Positions 22,899 through 36,665 are shown, numbered from the stretch's first letter. The stretch is DNA of 64,000 nt from Brugia malayi (GCF_000002995.4 NW_025062478.1:7726001-7790000), one strand, 5' to 3'. Numbers and translations are program-made. The notes: generated from the sequence alone by a model not told the origin.

Positions 22899-25860
22899 CT
22901 GAAAAGAAGAAAGCAATAGGATCCTAAAGATAACATTTTGTAAAAATTTCCCTTTGTAATGCAATTTAACTGTTTACTTCCGATTTTGATTCTGGAATTA
23001 CTCGAGATAGGAAATGATTCTACACAGAGTGCAATGACCTAGGAAATGGAATCAAGTGAAAACAATGAAATCGTTTTCATCACGGAGATGGTCGCCTTAT
23101 CGTGTAGTCAAGCTACTCAGATAATCAGTTTTTGAAAATAACAAGCAAGACGAACTTTCAGTTCGAGAAGGGTTATAGAAGAGGGATATCGCTTCTCGTA
23201 TGGGTACTGTCGTGAGTCAGAAGTGACTGTCAGGTTAATGATTTTAGTTGCCATTTTAAGTTCTGAAAAAGGTATAACTGAGTGTCGTGTTCTTCATGGA
23301 TTATCACTCTGCCGAATATCATGTCGAAAATCGACCCTATGAAATATACTTCACTAAGGTGATGCAAATCATCTGCGAGACATTACCATAAACAGGAAGA
23401 ATATTAATCAACTTTGAAGACAACACACTGAAAAATTTCTCCCTCTTTGTCCTCCTATAAAAAAAATATGAATGGTGAAAAATCGCCAGAAAAGGTCAAC
23501 ATTGTCCAGTAGCTACTGCAACCTCACCACCATGACAATACAAAAGGAGATGATAACTTGAAATATTGTTGAACTGAAGAGAACAACAGGGGAAATTAAT
23601 ATCATAGGAGGAAGAGAGTTCTGAGAAGGAGACAAAGAAAGAGCACGGAACCCGACATTAATAATGTAAGTGAACAAGTGTGCAAGGAAGGGAATATCCC
23701 TCGTCCTCGTCAGTTTCAGTATTTCAGCTCTTTCCCTGCTCGTTTCGCACACTATCGATGAAGTGCCTATTCATCGTCCTTCTGATCTGACGCAGATGGA
23801 TAGGTAAACTAGGTGATGGATGGAATATAGAACTGCTTGGTAAGATGTACTTGTGTGCTAATTAGAGATGAGTGATATCACACATGACAAGTGACAAATT
23901 AAGGGTTCTGATATGCGACGGTGAGAATTGGCCACTAATATTTATTACTGGAAGTAGTTTTTTTTCAGTACTAATAGCCAAATGTGTGGTTTTCCCTGTA
24001 AATCTATTGATCTGCAAAGAAGAAAATTTTATTAAAAGCGAAAAACGATGTTAAGTTGTAGTTTATAGAGAGAGCAACATTAGTAGATAAAGTGATTCCC
24101 TAGCTAAAGACTTGCAAGCGATTGACAGTGGTTGGATTCAGCCAAAAAGTCCTTGTATGGTAAGGTTCATGCAAGAGCGAAGCGTGAAAAGCTTACGATC
24201 CTAATTTTTGGTAAATACCGTTTGGTTGTTGGTAATATTTATAGTGTTTTAAACGCTTACTCAACCGGAACATACATTTTGAGAGCCAGAGAGATAACTG
24301 CGCTCGGGATAAGAGTGTCCGAGATGTGTCCGACAAATGATTTTGAAATTATATACCAAATTTGTATGAGCGATCTTTTTTCGTTTCGATGGATTCTAAA
24401 ATAAAATTAAGATGTGTTTTATTTTACTGCAGACGGTTCAGATTTCGAATCATTTATTTTGGAATACACTATCGTTCGCTTTGTAATGTTGAAAGAAGCG
24501 GTAGATGATGAGAGAGTCAGAATCTGTTGTATGAATTCCAAGGCCATTTTCTTGTGAGTATCGTCTCACCAGATTTCAGTAAGCAGACATTTGCGATGAT
24601 CGATGAGTCACTCTAAAGATCGTTCATGCAGTACTATGCATCTCTAGATGTATTGTCCGTTTATGGTGACCTTTAGTCTGTCTTGTTCAGTGCTGTGATA
24701 ACCAACTGATGTGAGGCAGAGAGAAGCGTTCGAAGTCTCTGCATGCATTTTCAGAGATAGTAACACTTATTATCTGCTCTCGAATTTATGCAAAAATGCT
24801 TGCGGGTCTTCATTTTAGCTGTCTTTTGTATTTGTGGTTGCGAGCAGATCGCTTAAATCTGAAAGGTTAAAAGTGCCTTCTAGTTGAAATTCAAATACCA
24901 TTCAGAATCTGATTCGACAGAGTAATATTGGCGGGGTTAGGTTGGTGAAAGCAGCAATAGCTATTCTCCTATATCACTTCTCATCAATGATTTTCTCAGT
25001 TCATCACTACTCCATTAGATGTTCTTAATGAAATACTTACGTTTACTTTGTTACATCATGCGACGTAAATAATAGTGAATAGTAGTCTCCGATGATAGGA
25101 AAAAGTGAACATTCAGTTCATCCAATACGTCTTTCAATCAAATCCAGTGAAAACTTATCAATGGATAGATAGATGTATAGGTGGATGGACGGACACATGT
25201 ACATACATATATACATACAACACACACATACATACATACATACACACATATACAGACGCATCGTTGAGCTTCTCCATTTAATTTCGCATCCCTGTCGTTT
25301 AACTCTCTCCTTCAGTGTGATCAGCATCAATCTTTCATTTGTTACTACCAACCACGCTAACATTTTTCGTACTCTTTTATCATCATCTTTCTTGTCCGTT
25401 TCTCGCTCCATACCACATATTGCAGAAGAGAGCAAGAATGCCATGAATATGTTGGTTGTTGTGTCCCTGAAGTGGTGAATTGATTGAGGATGCTTTGTCA
25501 TTTGTTAGGCATTACTGTCATCTGACGGCACTTTTGAAAGATTATTGGTAGAGAGAAATGGAGTAATGGGATCGATAAGTAAAATGTCCATTTCCAATAC
25601 TGTCATTGATAGTGTTTGTAATTGTCAATGTTAATCAGATTTTCAAATGTAAATGTGGTTAAAGTTGTTACAAATTCTTTGAATTTCACATTTCATTTTT
25701 GTTCTCATCTATGTTTCAATTTTGTTAATTTTTTTTCTCCGACACAAGTCATTGCAGGAGTTCAGTTTAATGTCATCTGCACTGTATAATCAAATAATTT
25801 GCAGATTTTGTATAGACGATCTTTTGCTGTTGCTCAGTCATCATTTTAAGCAGCTGAAAA
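22899..25860. other. Intergenic region, possibly holding the TBCB 5' exon
   Basis: About 3 kb between the divergent TBCB (-) and SERTA (+) genes. Apart from the candidate TBCB exon near 22,974-23,015, I see no supported exon. A 90-codon frame at 24,132-24,404 has some coding-like character but no homology I recognise. Confidence 0.5.
25161..25258. repeat. Compound microsatellite
   Basis: GATA/GGAC-type repeats, then (CATA)n and (CA)n units. The long open frames over this tract on both strands are artefacts of the repeat. Confidence 0.9.
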
Positions 25861-27764
25861 ATGATCCTGTTAGTTGCACTCTCACAGTCTAGCTATTCAT
25901 CATCTTCAGATGGACGGGAGCTTGATGATCGAACATGTGACGTCTTCTCAACTTCAGTGTCCTTGTTGAATAGTAACACTTATGTCCGTTCATTCCCTTC
26001 TTCCGGTAACAGCAGTTCGTCTACCGAGCTGGAACAATCGTGGTTCGTTCTTTCTCGAGTCCTTTTTTTTGCAAATAAAGACTACTGTGCTTTCTTCGTT
26101 GTTGGGAGGAGGTTGGATCAGGAGGTTTTGACCGATCTATAGCTTTTTTATTTACAGTGTAGATTATTCGGCGTTGGAAATGGATTCGGAAAATGATGCT
26201 TGTTTGAACAGCCCTTGTATCCATTCCGATGGATCTTCTGGTCTTGATGCAAGGTTTTTTTTGTTCGAATTATTTCAAAGTGCATATTTTTCCTATCAGT
26301 TCTTCTAGAACGGACATGGGTGATTGCGACAAACTTCAAATATTTCCATTTGGGCAATTTTTTTTTGTTATTGCTCATCCCGTCCACCTGATTCTTTCTT
26401 TTTTCAGCTCAATTTTGCCGTTGATGAACGAGTCGGTTAGTTTGAACGAACGTCGGCGAGCAATTCTCGATCTTTCTATCTCAAAAATTCAGACAATGAA
26501 CGCGTCAAACGTTGCAGTATCTCTGCGCAAGTCACTCCTTATCTATAATACGATGAAATCTCTGCAGGTTCATTTTTATGTAATTTGTTCGGTGTTTTTG
26601 TGATGTTGGTGACTCAGTACAATTCTAGCAAGAAATGATTATTTAGAATTGTATTATTGTCATTATTATTTATCAATTTGTCATTATTTTTGTTACTACT
26701 AATTATTGGTATTTATTACTAATTACTATTTATTATATTGTTGGATAGTGTCAAGTTCATTTAAAAACGCTTCAGCATTGTGAGTTTCTTTATAGCGAGA
26801 TCTTGATACATGTGATGTTTTTTTGTGCGATAGTCTGACAGAGAGAGGAAACGAAGCAATCGATAATGATGTGGAAATGCTGGAGACAAATGAATTTGAA
26901 GACGGAAACTGGGAAGAGCAGATCTCAGATTTCAGTTGTAGTATCAGCAACGACAATAATCCGTGCAGTTTGGGTTATGATTGGCCATGGGGAACTCTAG
27001 TTAATACAAGTAAAAATACGGTGCAGGTATAGTTGTCCAACATGATGTTTATGCCTTTTTGTACTTATTACCAGTATCAAGTGAATTCCGTAACTAGTGT
27101 AAGTAGATGTTAGTAAAATGACGGAAGGAAAAGTTTAATTTTAATGGTCTTTGACCATTAAAAATAATCGCTTTTCTTTTTGTTCTTTTTGAAGAATATC
27201 TGATGTTATTGATAAAAGTAGCTGATAAGCATTAGAATTGTTAAATATTCGAACAGTTTTTGGTCAAAGATTTCTGTGCATAGGTAGTTGATGTCGCTTA
27301 TTAAAACTTCGGGTGATCATTTGTATTTAAACATTATCCTGGATATATTTCATGAAATTCGATTGAAATTTGATGAAGCATGTAAATAAAGACATTGGAT
27401 ATGTCTCTTCTTCTTTGTATTTCATTTTTAAGAACTCTAAAGTACAAAAAATTCTATTCGGAATCTCACATTATTATGAATTGGTAAATTATCAAAAACA
27501 CAATTTCAGGGTTCGGAAAAATGTGATCATAATTTGTTTACTTTGACGAGCAACAGCGACTTGTTTAGCACGGGGAACAGCTGGAGCAATTCGGAGTCGA
27601 CGGATTCGTCTGCATTCGTCGACGATTATTTGGAAATGTTGTGTGCTTGGGAAGATGAAAATTACAATCCACTCACCAACTGCAATCTGACACGAGCGGA
27701 AATAATGAACATGTTTCACTTGCCTTCATATCATCTCAACAATCAGTTAGTCTCTCAGGCCTGA
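25861..27764 (+). CDS. SERTA-domain protein (transcriptional co-regulator)
   Basis: Exons 25,861-26,111 (5' boundaries uncertain), 26,158-26,253, 26,408-26,565, 26,844-27,026 and 27,510-27,764. Exon 3 encodes ERRRAILDLSISKIQ, then SLRKSLLIYNTMKSLQ, matching the SERTA signature of SERTAD/TRIP-Br, CDCA4 and Drosophila Taranis (aliphatic R..L..S..KL.., then SL..SVLI.NTLR.LQ). The flanks are Ser-rich and acidic, with EQISDF, a WPWGTLV motif and a C-terminal stretch AFVDDYLEMLCAWEDENY. That composition suits the acidic activation tail typical of TRIP-Br proteins. Family role, inferred: nuclear co-factor linking E2F/DP or PHD/bromodomain regulators to the cell cycle. The start ATG at 25,861 is a guess; the first coding exon could begin after tctcacag at 25,888. 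Exon 4 uses an unusual acceptor (gacagag) to keep phase. Confidence 0.7.
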
Positions 27765-30700
27765 ATTCTTCATTTGGTTCCACATACATGATTTTTGGGA
27801 ATTGGTTATATTAATAGGTTGTATTGATCTTTCTTATTTCTAAACATCCTAGATTTTATTGTATTTAGTTCCATTTTCCAGCTGAGGAGCTCATTCCATT
27901 GTTCTATCAGACTAAATTCTGTCCAGTGAATATTTTTTTTATGTTTTGATTTATTATAAACTCGTATCATTACTCTATTCCCCGCTTATTGCAATCTCGC
28001 TGTTGTATATTGATTTACAGGTGTTAAGATCTCGTTTGCAGAATCGATTGACGGATAAGTAGGTAAATGATGAAAAGCATTTTTTTTCTCCTGAAGAAAA
28101 AGTTTTTTTTTTTTTTTATATGGAATTTCTAAGCACACATATTATGCAGACCGATCAGTGCACATCGAAGCCTCGACTTGCATTTTTGTTGTGTTTGAAA
28201 TCAGTTTTATCCTATTCTCTTACCTTCTCATGATATAAAATTTTTAGGGAATTTCCACCGACAAATTTCTATGAATACCTTTTTTCCTTTTTCTTTAATT
28301 TAAAAGTTAAGTTTAGACATACTTCCGTTTCTCACCTTTTCTGTCATTAGGCTTCCCTTTTGACTTTGTGCTTCTTTTCGTTTCCTCAAGTGTGTTCATT
28401 AGACCTGTAGAAAAGTCTTTGCGGTAAAAAGACGGGATCAAATGACTAACTGACTGGTTATGCTGCTATCACGAAGATGATTTCCTTTCATTTCAGAGAT
28501 CATGTTGGTTCTTTTTTTGGGTGAAATTTTTGTAATTAGTGTAAGAAAGCATCATACAGGCTCACTTCAGTTCTTCCTGTTTTTCTGTTGCTTCACCACA
28601 CTGCTCTACATAATTTTATTTATTTAGGTTGTTTTATCTTCTACAGTCATAATTTAACAATTTTAGTTCACAGTTTTTGTGTTCCATTCATTTCCATTAT
28701 TTTATCAAAAATATGGGAATTGCTGTGGGAGAAGGTTTTAAAATATTTATTCATATTTTGGGGTTTCTCTGATTCAAAAAGTGCGTTTGCTTAAAACGTT
28801 GAGTACTGAGTACATTTTAACTAGTTATTATATTTTGTGTAATGCTGTTTAATGAATAGTGAGTAGCATGACATGAGCTTTTGATTTCGTTTGATGTTTC
28901 ATTCTGCGTTCCAGTGCAGTAAAATTCTTTTATTAACTAGATGAAAGGATTGTATATGTTACTATTCAAGTATATAAGACTGGAAATTTTCTTTACTGTT
29001 TTAGTAAAAAATTGAAAAATTAGTTTTTATTGGTGGGCATCTCATTAGCTGTGCTTATTAAACTGTCGGCTATGTGTTTTGCATTACGCATTTTATTTGC
29101 TTTTTGTTTCTTAAAGTTAGACATATTATAAGAGTCTTCATCTGTCCCTCTTTCATGCCTCTAATTTTTTGTGGAAATGTGGAGTTTAGCAAAAAACATC
29201 TCTGTGATTAAACTGAACATATTCCTTGTCATCTATGCATTCATTTGTAGTGTGGGATGAACTTTGAATTAGGTCATTCTCATCCTTTGCAGTCATTATG
29301 TTTTATCCAGGAAATTTATTTTCCCATCCAAATTCTTACTTCTTCGAACTTTAATAATCGGATCCAAATCTCCACTTGATTTTTTATTTGTATCAATAAA
29401 AACGAGTTTTGGTGCAGCTTTATCATACATTCATTTTTCATTAATTTATTCATTTATTTTTTCTGTTCTAGGTTTGTTTTATTCCATTCCATATATTATA
29501 TTGTTTTACAAAGTGTTATCAGTTCATTTTTCATTTGGTATCGCAATTAGCTGTTGTGGTTTGGAATGAAATTTTCGTTTATTTCCTCTTTGTCAATCTC
29601 GTTAGGATTGCCAAAGAGGACTTCTTTTCCTAAGTTTTTTTTTTTTTTTTTTTTTGTTTTATGGCTAATATGTGCAGTAGATAACTTACTGAATAATCAT
29701 TGTGATATTGTATGTGTTTTGAGATGTATAATGGTCAAATACTCAATGTATGTATAAGTTTGCTGCACTAATAATTTAATTCCCTTATTGATTCCCCATT
29801 ATTGCTTGTAGTAAAGTATTTTGCATTCATCATAGTTCTTTTATTAACTTGTTCAAATAATAGTTCGAACACAACTTCAAAGAAAACCATTTCTTCCACT
29901 GTGAATTCCCTACAATTTTTATCCCCTTTGAGTTTAAGCCTTGTCTGCAAGGGATCAAAATCATATATATATCCATTTGTACTTTTCTGTCAGGTCCAGG
30001 TATATTGATGTCTCGTTCTCTCCTTAAATTTCTTATCGATTGATCATTAATTTAAGCGTTGTATACATTACTTTTTTACCCAGTATTTTTTGAATCTTTG
30101 AAATTTTGAAATAACTCCAGTTCAAATTTTTACTTTTAACAAGATAAATAAGAAGTGAAGGAGTTTATCGTCCATTAGTAGTTGTAAGTCTATATTGTCG
30201 GCGTATAATTATAAAGTTGTAATAAGATGGGAAAGCTTTTTTATTGTCATTCTGAATCCAGACTTGGTTTTTTTTTTTCAATGTACTCGTTTTAATTAGA
30301 CGTCATTTGACTTCCGAATGACCTCCTCATTGTTTTAATATTCTGACATTCATATTGTATGCAATGTAATTGTGAGTTCTTTCGTCCTTCCCACAATATT
30401 TCAAAGTTTGGACTTTACTTTCAGTAAGGATAATATTTCCTTATGTATTCCTGTATCATAAATTCATATATTTATAAGTACTTCTAGGTAATATTACTAA
30501 ACTTTAAATTTACAATAATTTTCTGTCGCATTGTACATTCAGTTGTGAAGTCCATTAAATTCAACTTTTCGTTCTAACCTCTCGTTAATTCCAATTGAGA
30601 AATGATCTATTATTTTGGCCTTTGTTAATTAATGTTTATTATTTTTGCAGTAATTAATTGTATACATTTTTCTTTGTGATTTTCACTTTTTGAATGAAAG

Positions 30701-31599
30701 TAAAAAGTTTGAATTTTGAAATAATTGGTTCTGTTTGTGTGTATAACACACAACAGTATGAAATCTCACCAGTATTTCTGTGGTCATAAAATGTCATTTG
30801 TAAAGTGGGAATGGGAGGGGGTTAGGGTTTGATTGGGTCTGCGAAGAATTGAATCTAATTTTTGGTCCTTCTGAAGCGATCGATTTTTTCACCGACAGGT
30901 CGCTAGACATTATTTCTGGTAGAAAGGTTTATGATTTTCTTATCATCGGTTTTGATGATGATGTGTAAAACAGCGCGATGCAGTTGAAATGCTTCGTATT
31001 GCTGAAGAAGGGTTTGTGGGCAACTTTATTGCACATTTGGGTTCACTTGGTTAAGGCATTAGTCCACCAGTGGCACCATATCTTTTCGGAGTGAGATTGG
31101 TGTTAGCTTATGTTATCCTTTTGGTAGTATAGAGTAGGAGCGGTAGTAAGAAAGCGAATGAAGATAGAACTGAACCGTTAAGTACATTTGGATCTATTAT
31201 CTTCCTTCAGCAAATGTATATTTCATGTTTAAATGCAAATTCACGTAAAGCAAAAATGTTGAGTTTTTGGTTGTAGACTGGAGATGTCTGTCTGTATACA
31301 TTCATGTATGTTTTTACATTTTGTTGCAGGGTAATTCTTAATCAGTTGATTTGTTGAAGGAAGGTTAAACTAGTTGGGCAATACCATATACCTGTTCTAA
31401 ATTTTCCGTTGGTCGCACTGTTTGGTATAGCGCAGTCATCTTGAACTTTGATCTTTCGAATAAAAAATTTGATTGCTGATAAAAATTGTTGGGGAGGGCT
31501 CATAAAATCCATAATAAAATGCTTCGCAACTACTGAAGTCATTTCTCAACTCAGTTCAATGCTTTTTCCAGAAAACTTACCTTTTTCTAGGTAAGAAGG
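27765..31599. other. Intergenic region
   Basis: About 3.8 kb of AT-rich sequence with several T homopolymers (near 28,105 and 29,637). The 5' flank of the SCCPDH-like gene has one short G-rich patch at 30,807-30,840 (gggaatgggagggggttagg). No supported exon. Confidence 0.6.
31589..31599 (+). promoter_or_regulatory. Possible trans-splice acceptor upstream of SCCPDH
   Basis: A strong acceptor (cctttttctag, ending 31,590) sits 9 bases before the start ATG with no visible upstream coding exon. That is the usual arrangement for spliced-leader addition in nematodes. Confidence 0.4.
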
Positions 31600-34500
31600 A
31601 TGTCACGTTACGATATTGTCTTATACGGTGCCAGCGGTTTTACTGGGGCTTACGTTCTTAAATTATTGCTTGAAGAACAGAAACAACACAATGTGAGCTT
31701 TGCTATAGCAGGGCGTAGTGAAGTTCGGTTAAAGAAACTGCTCCAAAATATAAGTCAAGAATTGGGTAAGTCATTTCGTGAAAACTTTCTACTCTTTCAA
31801 CAAAATGTTAGTAATACTCAAAAATTTTTTTACATCATACTGATTAAGAAGATTAACAGTTCAATAATTTTTCAAAAATTATCCAATTTTGGAATTAGAA
31901 ACGGTTACATTAGTGTGCTAAGATAGTTCGATTGTCTTCGAATAAAAATAAGAAGAAAAGAAAATTTTTTTCTTATGAAAAATATGAAAGCCTGTGGTAT
32001 ATGGGATGACGAAAATCTTTAGGCAAAGATTTGCAAAATGTTTCTATAATTACTGCCAACAGTTATGATGAATCTGCACTCGCAGCAATGGCGAATCAAG
32101 CAAAGGTCATCATAAATGTTGTTGGTCCTGTAAGTTGCATTATATCATTTAACAGTTTTTTAATCTCCATGATTTTTTGAATGAGCGACAGAAACTTTAG
32201 CGCAGTTATTTTCATACTTCGAACTTTAATTTTTTTCATTCTATACTTTTATATTTTATTTCAAGTAATTTTCTTTCGTTGCAGTATCGATTGTATGGAG
32301 AAGCAGTTGTAAAGGCTGCTGTGGAAAATGGTGCTAGCTATGTAGACATTTCGGGGGAACCTGCGGTAGTAATTTTTGTACTTGAAGTTTGAATTTTATT
32401 CTTCAAAAATTGAATTTTATTGGGAATATTTTCCATACTGTTTAATTAACTTTTGTGAATTTATCTGATTTTATTGTAGTTCTTGGAGTCTATGCAAATG
32501 AAATATGGTAGTATTGCTCAAGAAAAAGGTCTATATGTTGTTGGTGCATGTGGTTGGGATAGTATTCCTTGTGATTTGGGTGTTAATTTCCTGAAAGAGA
32601 AATTCAGCGGTCAGCTGAATCATGTTGAAACATTCGTCCAACTAAATACAGGACCTGCGGTATGATGCTATGCATTCATCATTCGTTTTGCCCTCAAATA
32701 ATGAAAAGCTTATAATTGTTTCGTTAGACTTCGTCTTTTTGAATTTTGACTTATTACTTTTTAACTTTTGCTCCCACTAAAGTTATTTTATTACATTTTA
32801 ATGTCATATATGCAAATATAAATATGTCTTATTAACTTAGGGAATGAGAGGAATAAATTTTTAGGGTTATTCATTCAATGCGGGCACATATCGCACTTTA
32901 GTTTTGGGCATGGCAAATATGATGACTGACGGCTTGGGTAAAATAAGACGAAGTATCATGCCAGAACGCTTACCAAGAAGCTCGTTCCGAGCACCGAAGA
33001 GGTTTGATACGCAATATATCAAAATCAAATCAAAGCATTATATGTTTTAATTGCGTTTATTTTTCAGAGGAACTTTTTGGTTTAATGAGAAGGTTGATGG
33101 TTGGTGTCTTCCGTTTTACGGATCAGATAAAAGTGTCGTTACTCGATCTCAATATTTTGACTATAAGCTCCGCACTGTTTTACCAGTAAGTGATTTCCTT
33201 TCTTCTTTCCACTGGCAACATTTATGGTGAATTCAAAGAGCTTGCTTATTACCTGGGATATAAAATGTGGTAAATTATGCAGATATTTTGCATATTAGGA
33301 AATATGCTTTTTTCTGTAATTTTGTTTTTCACAAGGGATTTTTTTGCATTCATTAGGTACTGCTATTACTAAGGAACTTAGGGAGAACATGTTTTACTGC
33401 GATAGCAGTATTATTTGTTATTAACACAGCAATATTCTAAGGAAAAATCGAATTCTACATATTTAAAAGTGGAGACAGGAAAATTACCGTTCTTTGCGTG
33501 TGCATTCTTCAAAAGTAATTTATCTGTTTATTTATTTATTCTCTTTTTGTTGCAGTGAGTCATCCAAAGTTCCTTCGGCGCATTTCAGTTGTCTATGATT
33601 TTTAAACAAAATTTGCAGAACGGGAAGCAGTGAAAGTTTATTTTATAGCAGTAATGAAGACATTTTTTTTGCTATTTGTTACAATAAGTAGCGAGCAGTT
33701 TATCAATAGTACTTTTTATTATGTATTATTGAATGTGAAAGGGAATTTAGTACCTGTGTTATGTTTTTCGGACACAAGAAAGACAAAAAGTTTTGAGAAA
33801 AATAAAGTAAAGCGGGTAACGATAAAATGTTTAGTTTACAATGGAAATTAGCATATTAAAAAGTCGATATTTAATACTATGATTTATAAAGATATGAATA
33901 AAAAGGAAAAAGTTCCAAATCTGAAATGACATCGATTTGCAATACTTTGACAGTGTCTGCTATTACTGCTTACTTAGCTGGGAAAGTACTATAGTAGTAT
34001 TGGATGAATATCATCTGTGATGTTTTTGAAATGAAAGAGAAAACACTGCGTATTTATATCTCTCAACGCATTGCACATTTCTATCATAAATTAGCAGAGA
34101 AATTCCATAGCGGAGAAGAGTGAAAAGGATAGGAGTAAATTGTACTGTTTAATAATATTATTAGTAATTATATGATATGGAATCACTATCATCGATTGAA
34201 GGATATAGGAAATAAGGGTTGAAAATGGCCTTTTGCTTATATTCCTTTTTTCTTATTTTAAATTATAGTTGTATTTTTTCTTAAAAAGAAATCATCTTTT
34301 TCATTTATTGAAATGTGTCGTTTTCTATCTTTTCTAAGTATTTTTTTTTCTTTGTGGAAAGATAGAAAAAGGTGATTTGAACGGTATCTCCTGTATGATT
34401 TAGAAAAAGATAAATAACGAAAAATCAAAAACTTTTTTGCAGTCTTTAAGTTTCTTATAGACGAAAAATTTAAAGATTGTGAATTTTACATGAAAGGAAT

Positions 34501-36090
34501 GACGGAATAAAAGAAATTGGATCCCATTTTCTTCTAGAGATTTATTCAAAATTTTCGAATAAACCTCTAGAAGAGTACATATATATATATATTTATATAT
34601 AGACTTGTTTTTGGGAACTTGGATTTTTTTTTCGTGTTCCACTTTTTTGCTTTGATATTCTGGATGTGTGAAACTAGAGCTTGCCGTAGTGAAAACTTAT
34701 TAACCAAGTTTTATAAGTTACTATTTATGTTAATCAATATTAGATATGGAGTTTTTCCAGATATAGCACCGGATTCATGTGAGTTCAAAAGCAATATTTG
34801 TTGACATACATGATCAAACGAGCTACGGACATATGTATTTATATCTGTCAATTGCAGATTGTTGAAGAATGCAAATGACACAATCAAAATTGCAATTAAC
34901 AATTATCTTTCTGTTGTTGTGATGTGGTTTTAGTTAATGCAATATTCAACTTCAAGATTCATTTTAGCACGTTTCAGGTCCAAGTGGAAACATTTATTCG
35001 AGTCAAATCGTTTATTTGGGCTTGTCTACTTTCTCTATGGCTTGTTGTTTTTTCCGCTGCTGCCAAAATGTCATTTATGAAAAATTTTTTGCTGGCATAT
35101 CCAGGACTATGCAGTTTTGGCATGTTCAAGGATTCGGGACCTACAGCTGAACAGGAAAAATCAATTTCCAGACTTGAATTTTGATATTTTCAATATTAAT
35201 TCAATTATTGCCGTTTAAATATTAATCAGTAACAATTATTTAGCAATTTTTTACTTATTGTAATGTGCAGTTAATCTCGTACGTAGTGGCTCAGTGAATC
35301 TTCGTGAGAAAGGGATATGGTAATACAGTGTTTTGAATTTCAGGTTAAGCAAGCATCGTTTACTTACTGGTTCTTTGGTACTGGTTGGGCAGAAAGGCAT
35401 AGCTCTTTTGATGAGTACACTGTTAAACCAACTAAACAGGTAGCGAAATTGAATTCTGCAGTACTGTTTTGCTTTGTGTATATGAGCAGAAAAGTATCCC
35501 TTTTCGTGGTTTGTTAAGAATTAGATTTTCCGGATACTTAAGGATTAACTATGTGATTTTTTGCAGATGGTAGCTCGTTGCGTCGGTCCGGATGCCGGAT
35601 ACATTTCAACTTCAGCCTGTGTATTAGCTGCTGCGTTGTCGTTACTCAATGATGCTGATAAACTTCCACAAGGGTCGGTTTTTTTAATGTAAGCCAAAGG
35701 GATGGCCACTATCAAGTAGATTTAAAAGGAAATACAATATCGCCTCTTCATGCTACACTTCTCTAAATCGGACGCAACTCACGTAATGCCACGTAACCAA
35801 TGTCACGAAATATCTCGAAGCAACCAGTTGCTTCAAAATATTTCATCACTTCATAAAAAGAATATCTTTTGGAGTTCACACTTAGTATATATGATTTGAA
35901 CTGTTTTTGACCTTTTTTGGTTTTACAAATCTAATTTCGCCGGTTTGAATTTTTGTGTAGCCAGGCGATTGGAATCAGAATATTTTGCAGAGGTGTATAC
36001 ACATCAGCGGCAGCATTCAAAGACACAGGGATCTATGATCGTCTCGAAAGATATGGTGTTCGATTTGAAATTGTTGACGAGCTTCATTGA
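31600..36090 (+). CDS. SCCPDH: Saccharopine dehydrogenase-like oxidoreductase (SCCPDH)
   Basis: Ten exons: 31,600-31,765, 32,023-32,129, 32,285-32,365, 32,480-32,659, 32,865-33,001, 33,068-33,185, 34,978-35,154, 35,344-35,439, 35,567-35,673, 35,991-36,090. Joined length is 1,269 nt, 422 residues; the human protein has 429. The N terminus has a Rossmann nucleotide-binding loop (DIVLYGASGFTGAYV), then IAGRSEVRLKKLL. The middle has YRLYGEAVV, SYVDISGEP and GWDSIPCDLGV. Exon 7 holds a hydrophobic membrane-associating stretch (SFIWACLLSLWLVVFS). The C terminus ends YDRLERYGVRFEIV. Family members sit on lipid droplets or membranes; their substrate is not established, and this is not the lysine-pathway enzyme itself. 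The junction after exon 7 (GPTAEQ) needs a donor reading CAG|GAAAAA. No GT exists before the stop at 35,182, and family alignment places the junction exactly there. Intron 6 is about 1.8 kb. Confidence 0.93.
33186..34977 (+). other. Large intron of SCCPDH
   Basis: The largest intron of this gene. It includes a (TA)n tract at 34,578-34,603 and several pyrimidine/T runs. No internal gene recognised; the open frames within it lack coding features. Confidence 0.7.
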
Positions 36091-36665
36091 TTCATTTTTA
36101 TGTATTTTTTCAACTTATTTGTTATCATTATATCACTTGTTCACCAATATTTTTTCACTCTTTTTCGATGTTAAACCGTTAAAACTGATCAACGCCGTGT
36201 CAAATTAAAGGAATATTATAGACCAAAAGTAATTGGATAGATAGTGCAAATTTGAATGAAATAGTTCAAATTGTTTTAAACCCAATTTAAACTAGTTCAT
36301 GCAAATATGAAACTTGAAGCATAAAGAAGGTGAATTGGTCTTGATGTTTCGACAGACAAAATTAAGATAATCGAACATCTTGCTTAGATTTGAATATTTT
36401 CTCAGATTAGTCTCAATATATTAGATAAATCTTAGAATTCAAAAAAACATTATCTCTTAACCAGATTATCCCAATTTATAACTATCCCTTAATCTTAATC
36501 TGTGGAGTAAATTCTGTTAACTGTCAGATAAAACTGTTCCGCGTTATTTCTATCAGTCAGTTAAACCGCTAGCCGTAAACTGGTTCCATATGAGTTCTTC
36601 GTTTTTTTTTTTATCACGAACCTTAATGATTTTATGTTTAAAACATGTTTTTGACTAGATTCTAA
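36091..36665. other. Convergent intergenic spacer
   Basis: Tail-to-tail spacer of 575 bases between SCCPDH (+) and MPST (-). It must hold both 3' UTRs. Short repeated motifs such as taatctta/cagatta occur near 36,370-36,510. No gene. Confidence 0.7.

Noticed and set aside
25118..25501. 127-codon open frame on the minus strand and 101-codon frame on the plus strand
   Set aside because: Both run through the CATA/CA microsatellite; the YMCVCMYVCVC-type sequence is a repeat artefact.
26726..26956. Minus-strand frame over the SERTA gene
   Set aside because: Shadow of the coding exon on the plus strand; no splice or start support.
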